This document shows positions 45,138-55,900 of a stretch of 64,000 nucleotides of DNA, in pieces. How positions within the stretch are numbered: the stretch's first letter is position 1; each line of letters starts with the position of its first letter. Below the pieces are notes generated by a model. It made no database searches. It was not told the origin of the DNA and saw only the letters and a program-made list of their open reading frames with translations. Made by a program: the position numbers and the translations under genes. The stretch lies in contig LATX02000196.1 in NCBI GenBank assembly GCA_001466705.2, positions 372,001-436,000 on the forward strand, written 5' to 3'. The DNA is from Moniliophthora roreri (taxonomy: Eukaryota > Basidiomycota > Agaricomycetes > Agaricales > Marasmiaceae).

Positions 45138-46490
45138 TTGACTCTCACTACCACACCGTTCACCACGCTGGCGGCTACTAGACCTACAAATCGTTGTCAA
45201 ACAAAGAACTCCAACTGGACTGATGACCCAGTGGCTACCGACCAGGATGCCCTTAGCTCGCCCTTGGACAGCCCTAGACAACCCTCACAGTCAGTTCCGA
45301 CTTCTCCTGAACGACCTTCCTGAGTATTTCCACAGCCACCACCACCCTCAAACTCATGCTCTGACCCATTGTCATTCTTTGATGGCTCAGACGACGACTT
45401 GACTATTATTATGACCACGCTTCAACCGCATTCCAATGGATCAGCTCAAGTCGATACTTCCAGTAGTCGCGAGCCACCTCGTTTGTCGGCTGGAAAGCTC
45501 ACGCTCCACAACATCAGANGATGACCCAGGACCGTTCCACCCTCTTCAGAGAATTCGCTGAGAATGTTGTCTCCACCAATAATATGCACCTCCGTGGCCA
45601 TACCCCATTCCTTACCGACACAGTCCTTTGTCAGCGCCTCCAACTTTCTATGGTGGACCACCTTAAAATCTGCCTGTCAAGAAACAAAGATAAACCTCAT
45701 AAAGCTACAGAGTTGGGACACCATATTGTCAATAATACGGGCGACCCTACTGTGGATTCACTTCAGGCATGGATTCTCCTTGTGCACGAGATTGACGAAG
45801 ATCACCACTCACGACTTGGTGAGCTCCATGCTGCAATAGCTGCTGTGGATCAATGTGGCTTGAAACAATCCACTGAGGTCGCTAGGATTGGCAAGTCTGC
45901 AGCTGCTGTGGCAGCCACTCTTCAGTGGGTTCCTCCTCATAGAGACATGAACTCATGTTCCTCATCTCAATGGATGCCCCCTTCCTCGTCAGACGCCACG
46001 AACCAGCCACATCCTTCCTTCCCACCCAAGATGACAATGGAAGAGTGCACTATCATTAACTTCACTTCCGGTTGTAACAGCTGTTGACTGCTCTTCCAGA
46101 CACATACATCTACTCGTAAAGGAGAGACGCCCATATGCCCTACACCCCCTGGTGATGGGTATGTCACTCGCGACATCAATTTCGTTCATGACTTCTACCA
46201 GAAACATCCTAATGGCCACGACTCCACTGGACGAGGTAATGTGATGGGTCTCCGTCCTTGGAATGAATTTTTCACTGCCTTCTGGGGTGAATTCCCAGCT
46301 CTGGCAAATAGATTATGTGCTTGTGTTGCTGCTGTTCCGGTGCCTAGTGGATATGTTGCACAGGTTCAGCGCCGTGAATCTTTCCCTCCTCGGTACCTTC
46401 CTATTGCCTCCTCATCCATCATTGGTATTGAGGACGGATCTTTTGGTTCAGACTACAACACGTCGGTGGAAGATTCCCCACCCGCTTGAT
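45138..46490 (+). pseudogene. gag region of the gypsy element (interrupted)
   Basis: Coding-like frames occur at 45521-46087 (TQDRSTLFREFAENVVSTNN, ELGHHIVNNTG) and 46108-46488 (VMGLRPWNEFFTAFWGEFPA, ACVAAVPVPSGYVAQVQRRE). These look like a structural gag protein split by stops near 46085-46120. No intact CCHC zinc knuckle is readable. Gag normally forms the particle that packages the element's RNA; this copy cannot make a full one. Confidence 0.6.
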
Positions 46491-46579
46491 ATGTCAAATC
46501 AAAGGTTGCCCCCCCTTCCCCTCTTGCATCGAATACAATTGGCTCTGATCACAGCCAACGTGCCGCTACTGCCCCTCCA

Positions 46580-49500
46580 GTGGCTAACCAGCTCAGGGCA
46601 GCTGCTGTCATTACTGGTGAAGTCAACGAAAAGAATCTGACGGTGACTGATGATTCTGGTTCTACGTCCTCTGTAAGTCCTTCCTTCCATGTTGCTACCA
46701 CAACCCCTGCTGTACAAGCCCCCATTTGTCTTTCACCTATATCCTGGTGTTGCCATGCAACGAGCCTCATTTCTGGCTCTCCTAACCTTGTCATCAATGG
46801 ACTAATCGATCATGGTTCTGCAGTAATTTTGATATGAGACTCGATTGCTGCACGTACTGGCTGTTCTGTTTTCCACCTCGATGACCCCATGATTTTAGAC
46901 AACACCTTCTCAGACTCCTCATCGTCTTCTGACAGCCCTGTCATGTTAACACAAGCAATCAACCTCATTCTCCATGACCCTCGTGGTCGCTGGTCTTCTT
47001 GTTCTCTCACCGCAATCATTTCACCTTCTCTTTGCGCCGACATGATCCTCAGCATGCCATTCATTCATTCGAATTTTCTTGTAACCGATGTAAACACTCC
47101 TTCCATCGTAGATCACTGTACCGGTTTTGACCTTCTGCATCCAACTCCCCTTTGCTATCACCACTACAATAATTTTTTGACTGAGCTCCATTCAGAGTTC
47201 CTGCTGATATCATCAGACCTTGAAGAATGTTATGGACCAGTCGAATATGGCTGCGAAGCCTGTGTTGCCTCGGTGCTATGCTCATGTATTGAAGAACTGG
47301 CATTGTTGGAGTGCTGTCATAATGCTTCCAGGAAGTTAAAGCATGAATTCACTGACATATTTGAACCACTTCCTGTTATGTTACTTGCACAGCAACGACA
47401 ACAACTCAACAACCACTATGATGTAGCGGCGCTAAGTTGACTAAAGGATCAAGTTCAAGTTCGAGTTCTCTAGCTTTCGCTAAAGTTCTGAGAGTTCGGT
47501 CGATATGAGCAAGAGATCCAAAGGATTAACCAGGTCAAGCTGAGGTAGCTTAGACCTGCAAACTATCTACTTATACAACGATTGTAGTTACTAGTTTGCA
47601 TACAAACTGCAAGAGCGACATCATTTGTTGAGTAAACAGAATGTACCTATGATGATATCATAAATAGAAACATGACATCGGAAGTGATGTCGAGGAAGTA
47701 AAAATAAATATAATGATACAATAAGCGATGTCAGAAATGACATTGCATCATAAATAGAAAAGGAAAGAAACGAATAGAATAATGATATCATGCTGATGTC
47801 ACAGATGACATAGCAATGACGTCTTAAATAGAAGAATAGGCATGGAATCGGAAAAGGGGACTGGGAAGGTGGATGTGTCCAGATGTTAATGAGAAGCATA
47901 GGTAAAAAGAGAAAACTAGCACTCAAGAGCGCTAAGGTGTCCAAGCAATGGATATGAAAGAGAAATGAAACGAAGAAAAAGAAATTGTCTGTAAAACTGT
48001 AACACTTCCACATGTCGACCTGATGCCTGGGGACGTTCGTTGCACTATTAAGCTCAAGTCTGCGGACGCCTCCATTGCTAGACGAAGTTACCCTTCTCCT
48101 CGCAAGTATATGGAATCTTGGAGAACCTTGGTCAAATCCCACCTAGATGCTGGTTGTATCTGCCCTTCGTCTTCTCCCTATGCCTCACCTGCCTTCCTTG
48201 TACCCAAATCAGATCCCAGTGCTTTGCCACGCTGGGTCAATGACTACCGCGAGTTAAACTCAAAAATTGAGACAGACAAGTATCCCCTGCCTTGTATAGA
48301 AGATATCCTCGCAGATGCAGGCAAAGGTAAGATCTGGTCTAAATTAGACATGACGGACACCTTCTTCCACACAAAGATGTCAGATGATAGCATACCACTT
48401 ACTGCCATCACCACCCCACTTGGATTGTTTGAGTGGACTGTGATGCCCCAGGGTCTCAAAAACTCTCCATCTGTACACCAGAGACGTGTCAGTAACGCTC
48501 TAAGGGAATACATTGGTGTATTCTGTCACATTTACCTGGATGATATTATCATCTGGTCTAACAGTTTTGAGGAACATGAACGCCACCTGCACCTTATCCT
48601 GGAAGCCCTACATGGACATCGTCTATACTGCAATAAGAAGAAATCTGATTTCTTCATATTCAAGCTACACTTCCTAGGACATGTCATCTCCACCCATGGC
48701 ATTGAGCCTGATGAGTCCAAGGTGGCCCATATCAAGAGCTGGCCTACACCACAGAGCCCTGGTGACGTTCAGGCTTTCCTTGGACTTACTCGCTATCTCA
48801 CTTCGTTCCTGCATAATCTTGCAGAGCATACTCGTATACTCTCACTACTCACCTTGCTACAAGACCATGAATGGCCTGGCTGGAGCCAGATATACTCTGA
48901 TGCCTTCACTAGTATTAAGAATCTAGTGACGTCTGCAGAGTGTTTAACTGTTATTGATCACGATAACCCTGGTGACAACAAGATCTGGTTGACAACAGAT
49001 GCCTCTGATTGGCGCACGGGTGCTGTATTATCCTAGGGTGCTACCTGGGAGACTGCTAGGCCCGTTGCTTTCAATTCAATGCAGCTCAAAGGTGCTCAGC
49101 TTTGCTACCCTGTACACGAAAAAGAGTTGTTGGCCATTGTCTGTGCCCTCAAGAAGTTCAGGGCTGATCTGCTTGGAGAACAATTCACAATTTACACAGA
49201 TCACTGCACGTTGGAAAACTTTTCTACCCAGAAATCTTTATCCCGCCGGCAAGCCCGCTGGTTGGAGGAACTGTCACAATTTGACATGAAGATATGCTAC
49301 ATCAAGGGGGAGGACAACACTGTTGCAGACGCACTTTCACGTTTGCCCCCGGATGACCTGGAGAATGTACCAGATTGTGACGACATCGAAATCTGTAACT
49401 GGCAGGCATGGTTGTTATGTGGCACCTCTGCTGCTGTGAATTGCATATCAATTCATGCAGATGCAAACCTTCTGAAATCCATTCAGGATGGCTACCTCAC

Positions 49501-50935
49501 TGATGAGTTCTGCAAGAAGTTCTATACAGGACATAGGATCCTTCCTTCTGTCCGTGAAGAAAATGGACTTTGGTTTTTAGGCTCACGCCTGCTCATCCCT
49601 TGCTGCGGCAATGTTCAGGAGGATCTTTTCCACCTTGCTCATGACGTGTTCAATCACTCTGGCCCTGACAAGGCATATGAGGTCCTCAGGGACTCTTTCT
49701 ACTGGCCCAACATGAGATGCGATTTGCAGCACTACTATATTCCTGGATGTGAAGCCTGTGCTAGGAATAAATCCTCAATGACCAAGCCTTCAGGCCCAGC
49801 ACACCCCCTACCTGTGCCAGATGGTTGTGGCACATCAGTAGCGCTGGATTTTGTTGGACTGCTGCCTGAGGAAAATGGATTTAACTGTCTGCTGAGTATG
49901 ACTTGCAGGCTGGGTTCGGATATTCATCTTGTGCCCTGCTGCACGAATATCTCTGCCGAAGAAGCTGCCACTCTCTTCTTTGACCACTGGTACTGTGAAA
50001 ATGGCTTGCCCTTGGAAATTATTGTGTACCATGATAAACTCTGGACGAGCACCTTCTGGAAGACCCTTCAACAACTCTCTGGGGTCCAGCTTGCACTATC
50101 ATCATCCTTTCATCCAGAAACAGATGGATCGTCAGAACGGTCTAATAAGATGCTGGTACAGTCAATCCGCTTTTATGTTGACCGTGCGCAACATGGCTGG
50201 GTCTGGATCCTTCCACGCATTCGGTTCGCTATAATGAACACCACAAACGCCTCTACAGGGTTTTCAGATTTCCAACTTCGTCTGGGATGTTGCCCTTGGG
50301 TCATTCCCCCCTTGACTGATGACCCACTACTCAGCCTGGATGGCGATGCTAAATCAGCAGCTGATGTGATTGAGACACTACGGCTTGATACAATGGAGGC
50401 CCAAGATGCATTGTTACATGCAAAGGTTTCGCAGGCTCACCAAATCAACAAACACTGTGCACCTGATCACACGTTTACCCCTGGTGATAAGGTCTGGCTT
50501 TCTATGAAGTACCGTTGACATGACTTCCTTCAAAAAAAGAAGGATCGGGTGGCTAAATTTGTTCCCCAGTTCAATGGGCCGTACATTGTGGATAAAGCTC
50601 ACCCTGAGCTATCAACATACATGCTCAACATTCCCAATGCTCACAAGAACACTTGTCTAACCTTCCACTCTTCTCTCCTCAAGCCTTGGACTCTGAACGA
50701 TGATGATCTGTTCCCACAAAGGAAACACCAGTGCCCTGGCCCAATTGTTACTGAGAACGGGATCGAAGAGTATTTCATTGACAAAATCATCGATGAGTGT
50801 AAGTGTGGATGAGGATACCAATACCTTGTCAGATGGATAGGATATGCTGCGGAGGACGATGAATGGCTACCTGGCAAAGAGTTGGACGAGTGCGCCGCAC
50901 TCGATGTTTGGCTTTCGCAGCACCCTCACTAATTT
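46580..50935 (+). pseudogene. pol region of the gypsy element: protease, RT, RNase H, integrase, chromodomain
   Basis: Aspartic protease near 46790-46835 (VINGLIDHGSAVIL, with the DHGS active site). After the nested LTR, reverse transcriptase at 48010-48900 has PRWVNDYRELNSK, IWSKLDMTD and the catalytic YLDDIIIWS. RNase H follows (KIWLTTDASDW; YTDHCTLENF). Integrase has an H-H-C-C finger (HLAHDVFNHSG...CEACARNK) and the block FHPETDGSSERSN with the catalytic Glu; the second catalytic Asp motif reads IVYHDKLWTS and is damaged. A chromodomain ends the protein (YLVRWIGYAAEDDEWLPG). Stops at 49034, 50516 and near 50810 break the frame; the last two look like CGA turned into TGA. Confidence 0.88.
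47374..48004 (-). repeat. Solo LTR nested in the gypsy element
   Basis: 631 bp, starting TGTTATG and ending TGTAACA, flanked on both sides by CTTCC (47369-47373 and 48005-48009). Removing it and one CTTCC rejoins the pol frame (FEPLP/HVDLMPGD). It is clearly related to the LTR at 62820-63388, sharing 'gttacttgc.cagcaac' at the start and 'aactatctacttatac' in the middle. The orientation is inferred from that copy. Confidence 0.88.
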
Positions 50936-50992
50936 CATTACTTCTCCTATTATGCTTATGATACAGGCTGATCTTTTCAGAACGGGGGAGAG

Positions 50993-51195
50993 TGCAAGCA
51001 TATTGCAGCACCGCCACATACGTTGACAGGTATATATATATGACCACCGTAGATAGTCATGACATCTCTTTTCTTTTCCTTGTACTTCGATCACACAAGC
51101 ACAATCCCATATGCTTCGCTAGTTACTTGTCTTGTGTGACCTTCAGTCCTTTCATTCCTTTTCCCAGTGTTGTTCGTGCACCACACAAGTTTCCA
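50993..51195 (+). repeat. 3' LTR of the gypsy element
   Basis: 203 bp, preceded by the purine tract GGGGGAGAG and followed by GACTG at 51196-51200. Confidence 0.92.
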
Positions 51196-51200
51196 GACTG

Positions 51201-51650
51201 AGCACAAGTGTTCACCATTCAGCTCCCCAAAATGGACATGAACACAATCATGGCTATGGGGGTCTGTCTCAGACAAAATTATGTTTTTGTCTTCAAGTGA
51301 TTTTCTGTGTTTTGAATAGTGAAATGAGCATGTTTTTGCATGAAGCTTTGGTTTTGATGGGACCTGATTTTGTTTGCTTACAGCTCAGTCTTCATTCACT
51401 CTGCAATATTTTGCTCTGGAAATTATTTCTTGGATGGAAATGCTGGTCACACTAACCAGTTTTGGAGTTATATGTAAATTTTGACTTTCAGATTATTACA
51501 AAGCAGGGCAACTCTGTATCTTAGTCAATTTTTAGCACTACTTGTCTGATCTGATCTGCTGATTCTGACTGACAATATGGTCAAATTTAGTAGCAAATTT
51601 TTGACCTAGAACCATCTTTAGCTCTGATATACCATTGTATCACTAGTAGT
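51201..51650. other. Continuation of block C beyond the retrotransposon, CpG-depleted
   Basis: 'agcacaagtgttcaccattc' directly continues the host sequence cut at 44584; the block B copy near 20630 has it uninterrupted. Sites that are CpG in block B are TpG or CpA here. Beyond about 51260 similarity to block B is no longer clear to me. Confidence 0.7.
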
Positions 51651-52744
51651 AGTGGATCTGCTTTGTGCTTCTCAACCTGACCAGAAGTGGAAGCAGAAGT
51701 TGGACCAACTATATGCAGACCAATTATATATGGGCCAACAAGCAGGTTGTGAACTGGACTGTGGTTTTCTTCTACTATTTACTATAACCAACACACATCC
51801 AATAGTTCTTATTCTACTCACTGTGCTTGCATGGCTGAGCCTCTTTAGTGTCAATGTATTATCCAGCAGTGCAAGACAGCCAGCCTTATTTGGAAATACC
51901 ATACAGCAAGCTACCTTAGTCACAGTGTACTAGCAGTTAGGCCAGAGAGTTAGAATGTCAATCTTCACTCAGATTGGTGACTGTGCACAGATTGAAGAGT
52001 GCTTCTTACAAGTGTCCCAATTCCTTCAAACTCTTGAACAGGTATGTTCATCTCCAGCACCAGTCTGCTTATTATACTTAATGACTTCTAAGCATCATGA
52101 ATTACTCCATCCCACTGACTATAATATGATGGTGAGCATTAGAGAAATGATAGAAGAGTTAGACACTGCAAGAGCTGAATCTCAGGATGAAATATCAGAT
52201 TGGCTGATTATGATGATTCAGGTGGGTTTTTGCATTTAGTAACCTGCTAGTTTGTTTACTGAATTGCATTATGGATACTAGACCTCATACTTAGTGCACA
52301 CAGGCAGGCCTGGCCAACTGTGTCACAAATTTAATCCAGAAGCCCTCCAGAAAGCTGTTCAGACCTCTCAGACTATTGGACTGTGTATGAACCTTTCTTG
52401 GACATTTAAGGTAGCATATTATTCTTTTATTAATACATGTGACCTCTATATGGCAGGGACTTTGTAACTACCTTCCTTTCTTCTTTTTCTCAGCTATGTT
52501 ATCACCCAACTGAGCTTGTATTGACACTGTCTTACCTAGGTGCCTTTTCACATCAGGTTATAGGCCTCAGCTCTGCTTGTTGATCTGAAAGACTTGTCTA
52601 TTGCTCTATCTGCTCTGGAATCATCACACACTCTTTATTCCTTTCCCTCACACTCTCATTGTCTTTTGACAACATCCACATTATCCTACTACACCTTTCA
52701 TGTCTAATAGTCCCTTACTACCACCTTCTAAACCTACTACCAGC

Positions 52745-55700
52745 ATGTCTGAAGTCAAAATATGGGAAGCAGGCCAGAATGACATCCAGCACTTCACTTC
52801 CCTTAAGCCTCTTGTCAATCATGACAACTATGTTTACTAGACCAGTTTGGTAGAGAAGTCACTTCATTTAACTGATATGTACAATGTTACAGCTAATGGC
52901 ATCCCCAAGCCATCTGACCCAAAGTCTACCAAGTATGTGAACTGGGTGAAAAAGGACAATTATGCTCAGGTTTACCTCATGTGGTGCATTGAGGAGTCTC
53001 TCATCATGCAAGTGGGGTCTCTCTCATCTTCCCATAAGATCTGGCTAGCATTGAAGCAGGTTGGAGAGCAGAAGAGTTTAGGTACACTTATGTATTGGAT
53101 GTGACACCTTGTTGCTCCTCTCTCTTCCAGTGGCAATGTTGAGGAGCACCTGAAATCATCCCAGGAGTGTCTCAGTACTCTCAAGAAACTAGATTTTAAT
53201 GTTCTGTCCTATATGCAGGCCACTCTTCTTTCTGCTACTCTCCCTACTGATCTTAAGGATTCACAGTCCTGGTACTCCTTTATTTGCACTTAGTTGGTCA
53301 ACAAGGAGACCAAGCTCTCTAATATTGTTTCCTCTATGCACAAAGCCACTCATGCTGATGCTGCTATTGCTCCTCAGAGTGGATCTGCTGTCAAGTCTAC
53401 TCTGGCAACCCTGGAGAGGAATGCTAGGGAGAAGGGCAGATACTGGTGCCCAAATTGTAGGAAAGGTGGTTATACCAAGTTCTACTGCACTAAGCCTGGT
53501 GGATAAAGAACTAGGAAGAAGAACAAGAAGAAGGAGAAGGGTGGCAAGGGCAAGGAGAATGCCTATGCTGCAGAAGATAGTGGGGGAGGAGAAGTGTCCA
53601 ATGTAGTTCTTGCTGATTTAGATCTTGCTCCCAACAATGCTTCTTTCCACTATGACATGAGCATTATGAACTCTCCTTCAACATACTCTCACTCTACTGC
53701 ATCTGATGAAACATACCTAGCTAGTATGTCTTCTAGCAGTAAATCCTTCATCATCAATTCTAGCAGTTCCACTCATCTTCACTCCTCTTGTTCTGACTTT
53801 GCTACCTACTCTGCCACTTCTAGTATCATTACTAGTGTTGGTCAGGGCAAGTTACCTATTATGGGTTGAGGCAAGGTGCATATTCCTGCTAAGTCCAAAG
53901 CTAGATGCAGTTCCAAGGTGAAGCTGAAGCACACAGCCTTTATGCCAGATGCATCAGCCTTGCTTATTTCTATTGCTTAAATGGATAAGGATGGTTGCTA
54001 CACTATCTTTGGTAATAGCAAGTCATTTTGTTTCCTATTGGATGATGGTGGTGAACTTCTACACTACCTCTCTACTTCAGAGAATGTTGTCTTCACTGGG
54101 ATGAAGAACTGTCAGTGCCTCCATACTTTTAACTCTATAGCAATAGTGGTGGCAAGTATATCAATGCTTCACTTTATGACTGGTTCTGGCTCAAGAATAT
54201 CACCTGAACCTGAACCTCTGCTCACACAACAGAGCAAAATGGAGTGTCTGAATGCTTTAACTACACTTTTGCTGGCCTTGTTCACACTATGCTCATTGAC
54301 TCTAAGCTTCCTCCATTCCTCTAGAATGAAGTATGGTGCTATGCTGGCTATTGTCTCAATTATGCCATGCAAGGCCTCAATTACTTGAAAGGGATGGCTG
54401 CTCACCAGATTCTCACTGGTTCCAAAGCCCATGGTCATGATTTCCATTCTTTTGGCTGCAAAGCCTATGTGTATATGCATGAAGGTGCATGTAACAAACT
54501 GGAACCTTGAGCTAAGGTTGGTTTCTTTGTCAGTTTCAACAAGAACCAGAAGACTTACAGGATCTATCTATCTGAAAAGCACATAGTGGTGACTTTGATT
54601 CATGTCAAGTTTGACCATTTGAGTTTCCCTAATACCCCTATTAGCAATGAGAGAGAGTACAAGCAGCTCTATAATATGTTCACTAGCCTACAGTCTAACT
54701 ATGCCAATTTAGTGTCCATTGATGATAATGGCATTGATACTCTCTCTGTGCCATCTGCATCTGCATTTGCCACAGATCCTGTCAAGCCACCACCTTCTCC
54801 TGTTTCTACTCCTCCTGCTTCTACTCCTCCTGCTTCTACTCCTCCTGCTTCTAAGTCAGAGCAACCCTCTACTCCTACTCCTTTTCTATCACCTCCTCTC
54901 TCTGCTCAGCACTCTAAAGCTATGCCTAAGTCTTGCCCTAGTCCTTCAGCTCTACCTCTTTGCATACATTATACTGCTGCTAAAAAGGCCACTGCTTCTT
55001 TAGGGGGAGATACTCAACCTGAGACTACATATGCTGCTGTTCTCTCTTTTAGTGATAATCCACAGATGCTTGCCCAGACACTTAATGGTCCTGGATGCAA
55101 GTATTGGGTTGAAGCTATCAAAGAGGAGTTGTGATGTTTGGCTGGCACTGAGACATATGAGCTTGTGCCATGTTCTGAGGGTTGAAAGCTCACTGGCCAA
55201 ATGGGTTTTCAATATTAAATAGGGTGAGCAAGGTTGTATTGTGAAACACTGTGCTCATCTTGTTGCACAAGAGTTTAGCCAGATTCCTAGTGTGGATTTC
55301 TGAGATATCTGTGTGCCTATAGCTTATATATAGTCTATTTATGCCATCTCTAGCTTGGCTGCTACTCTTGACTGGAAAATTCATGTTATGGATGTCAAGT
55401 CAGCATTTCTCAACAGTAAAATGCCTGTTAACCAGCCTGCCTATGTGGCTTGACCTCCTGGTTATATAGTGAAGGGAAAAGAGAAGTGGGTCTGGCTTCT
55501 TCATAAAACTCTCTATGGGCTTTGTCAGTCTGCTTTCCTGTGCTATCAGAAGCTCAAGGAGATTCTCATCACACTTGGCTTCAAACCATATCCCTCCAAT
55601 CTCTGTGTCTTTTTTATCACACTGAGAAGAATACTATTATTATTATCTCTCATGTTGATAATCTTAGTCTGTTGCTAGCTCCAAGTCTATCCTTAATGAG

Positions 55701-55900
55701 TTCAAGTCTAACCTCAGCAAGCATGTTGTCATCTCTAATAAGAGGGAGATTTATCAGCTGCTGAGTATGACTGTCACTTGAGACAGAGCAGCTCATACCA
55801 TCTTCTTCAATCAGTCTTTGTACATTGACTCAATTGTTGAGTGCTTTGGTCTGGAATCAGCTCATCCCTTGCCTACTCCTATTGCACATGGTACAAAACT
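52745..55900 (+). pseudogene. Decayed Ty1/copia retrotransposon
   Basis: A gag-like start (MSEVKIWEAGQND, then YVNWVKKDNYAQVYLMWCIE) leads to a zinc knuckle remnant (CPNCRKGGYTKFYC, with Tyr where His is usual). The protease region reads FIINSSSSTHLHSSCSDFAT where copia elements have an Asp-Ser-Gly active site. Integrase-like HILTGSKAHGHDFHSFGCKA, a Pro/Ser/Thr-rich linker, and reverse transcriptase pieces (QTLNGPGCKYWVEAIKEEL, LHKTLYGLCQSAFLCYQKLK, SHVDNLS) follow. Stops and frameshifts are frequent. I could not define its LTRs. Confidence 0.85.
54811..54855 (+). repeat. 15-bp tandem repeat in the copia linker
   Basis: Three units of CCTCCTGCTTCTACT (the last ends AAG), coding for the repeated residues PPAST in the linker between integrase and reverse transcriptase. 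Confidence 0.85.

Larger units (their letters stand above)
44590..51195 (+). mobile_element. Ty3/gypsy chromovirus-like LTR retrotransposon, full length but broken
   Basis: Two 203-bp LTRs (44590-44792 and 50993-51195) start TGCAAGC, end TTTCCA, and are flanked by the 5-bp duplication GACTG. A purine tract (GGGGGAGAG) precedes the 3' LTR. Inside, in plus-strand order, are gag, an aspartic protease (LIDHGS), reverse transcriptase, RNase H, integrase and a C-terminal chromodomain. Several stop codons interrupt pol, and a 631-bp solo LTR of another family is inserted between protease and reverse transcriptase. One undetermined base (N) lies at 45519. It inserted into block C. Confidence 0.93.

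Noticed and set aside
54719..55003. Leucine-only frame in the copia region
   Set aside because: It is the out-of-frame reading of the Pro/Ser/Thr linker (CT-rich repeats).
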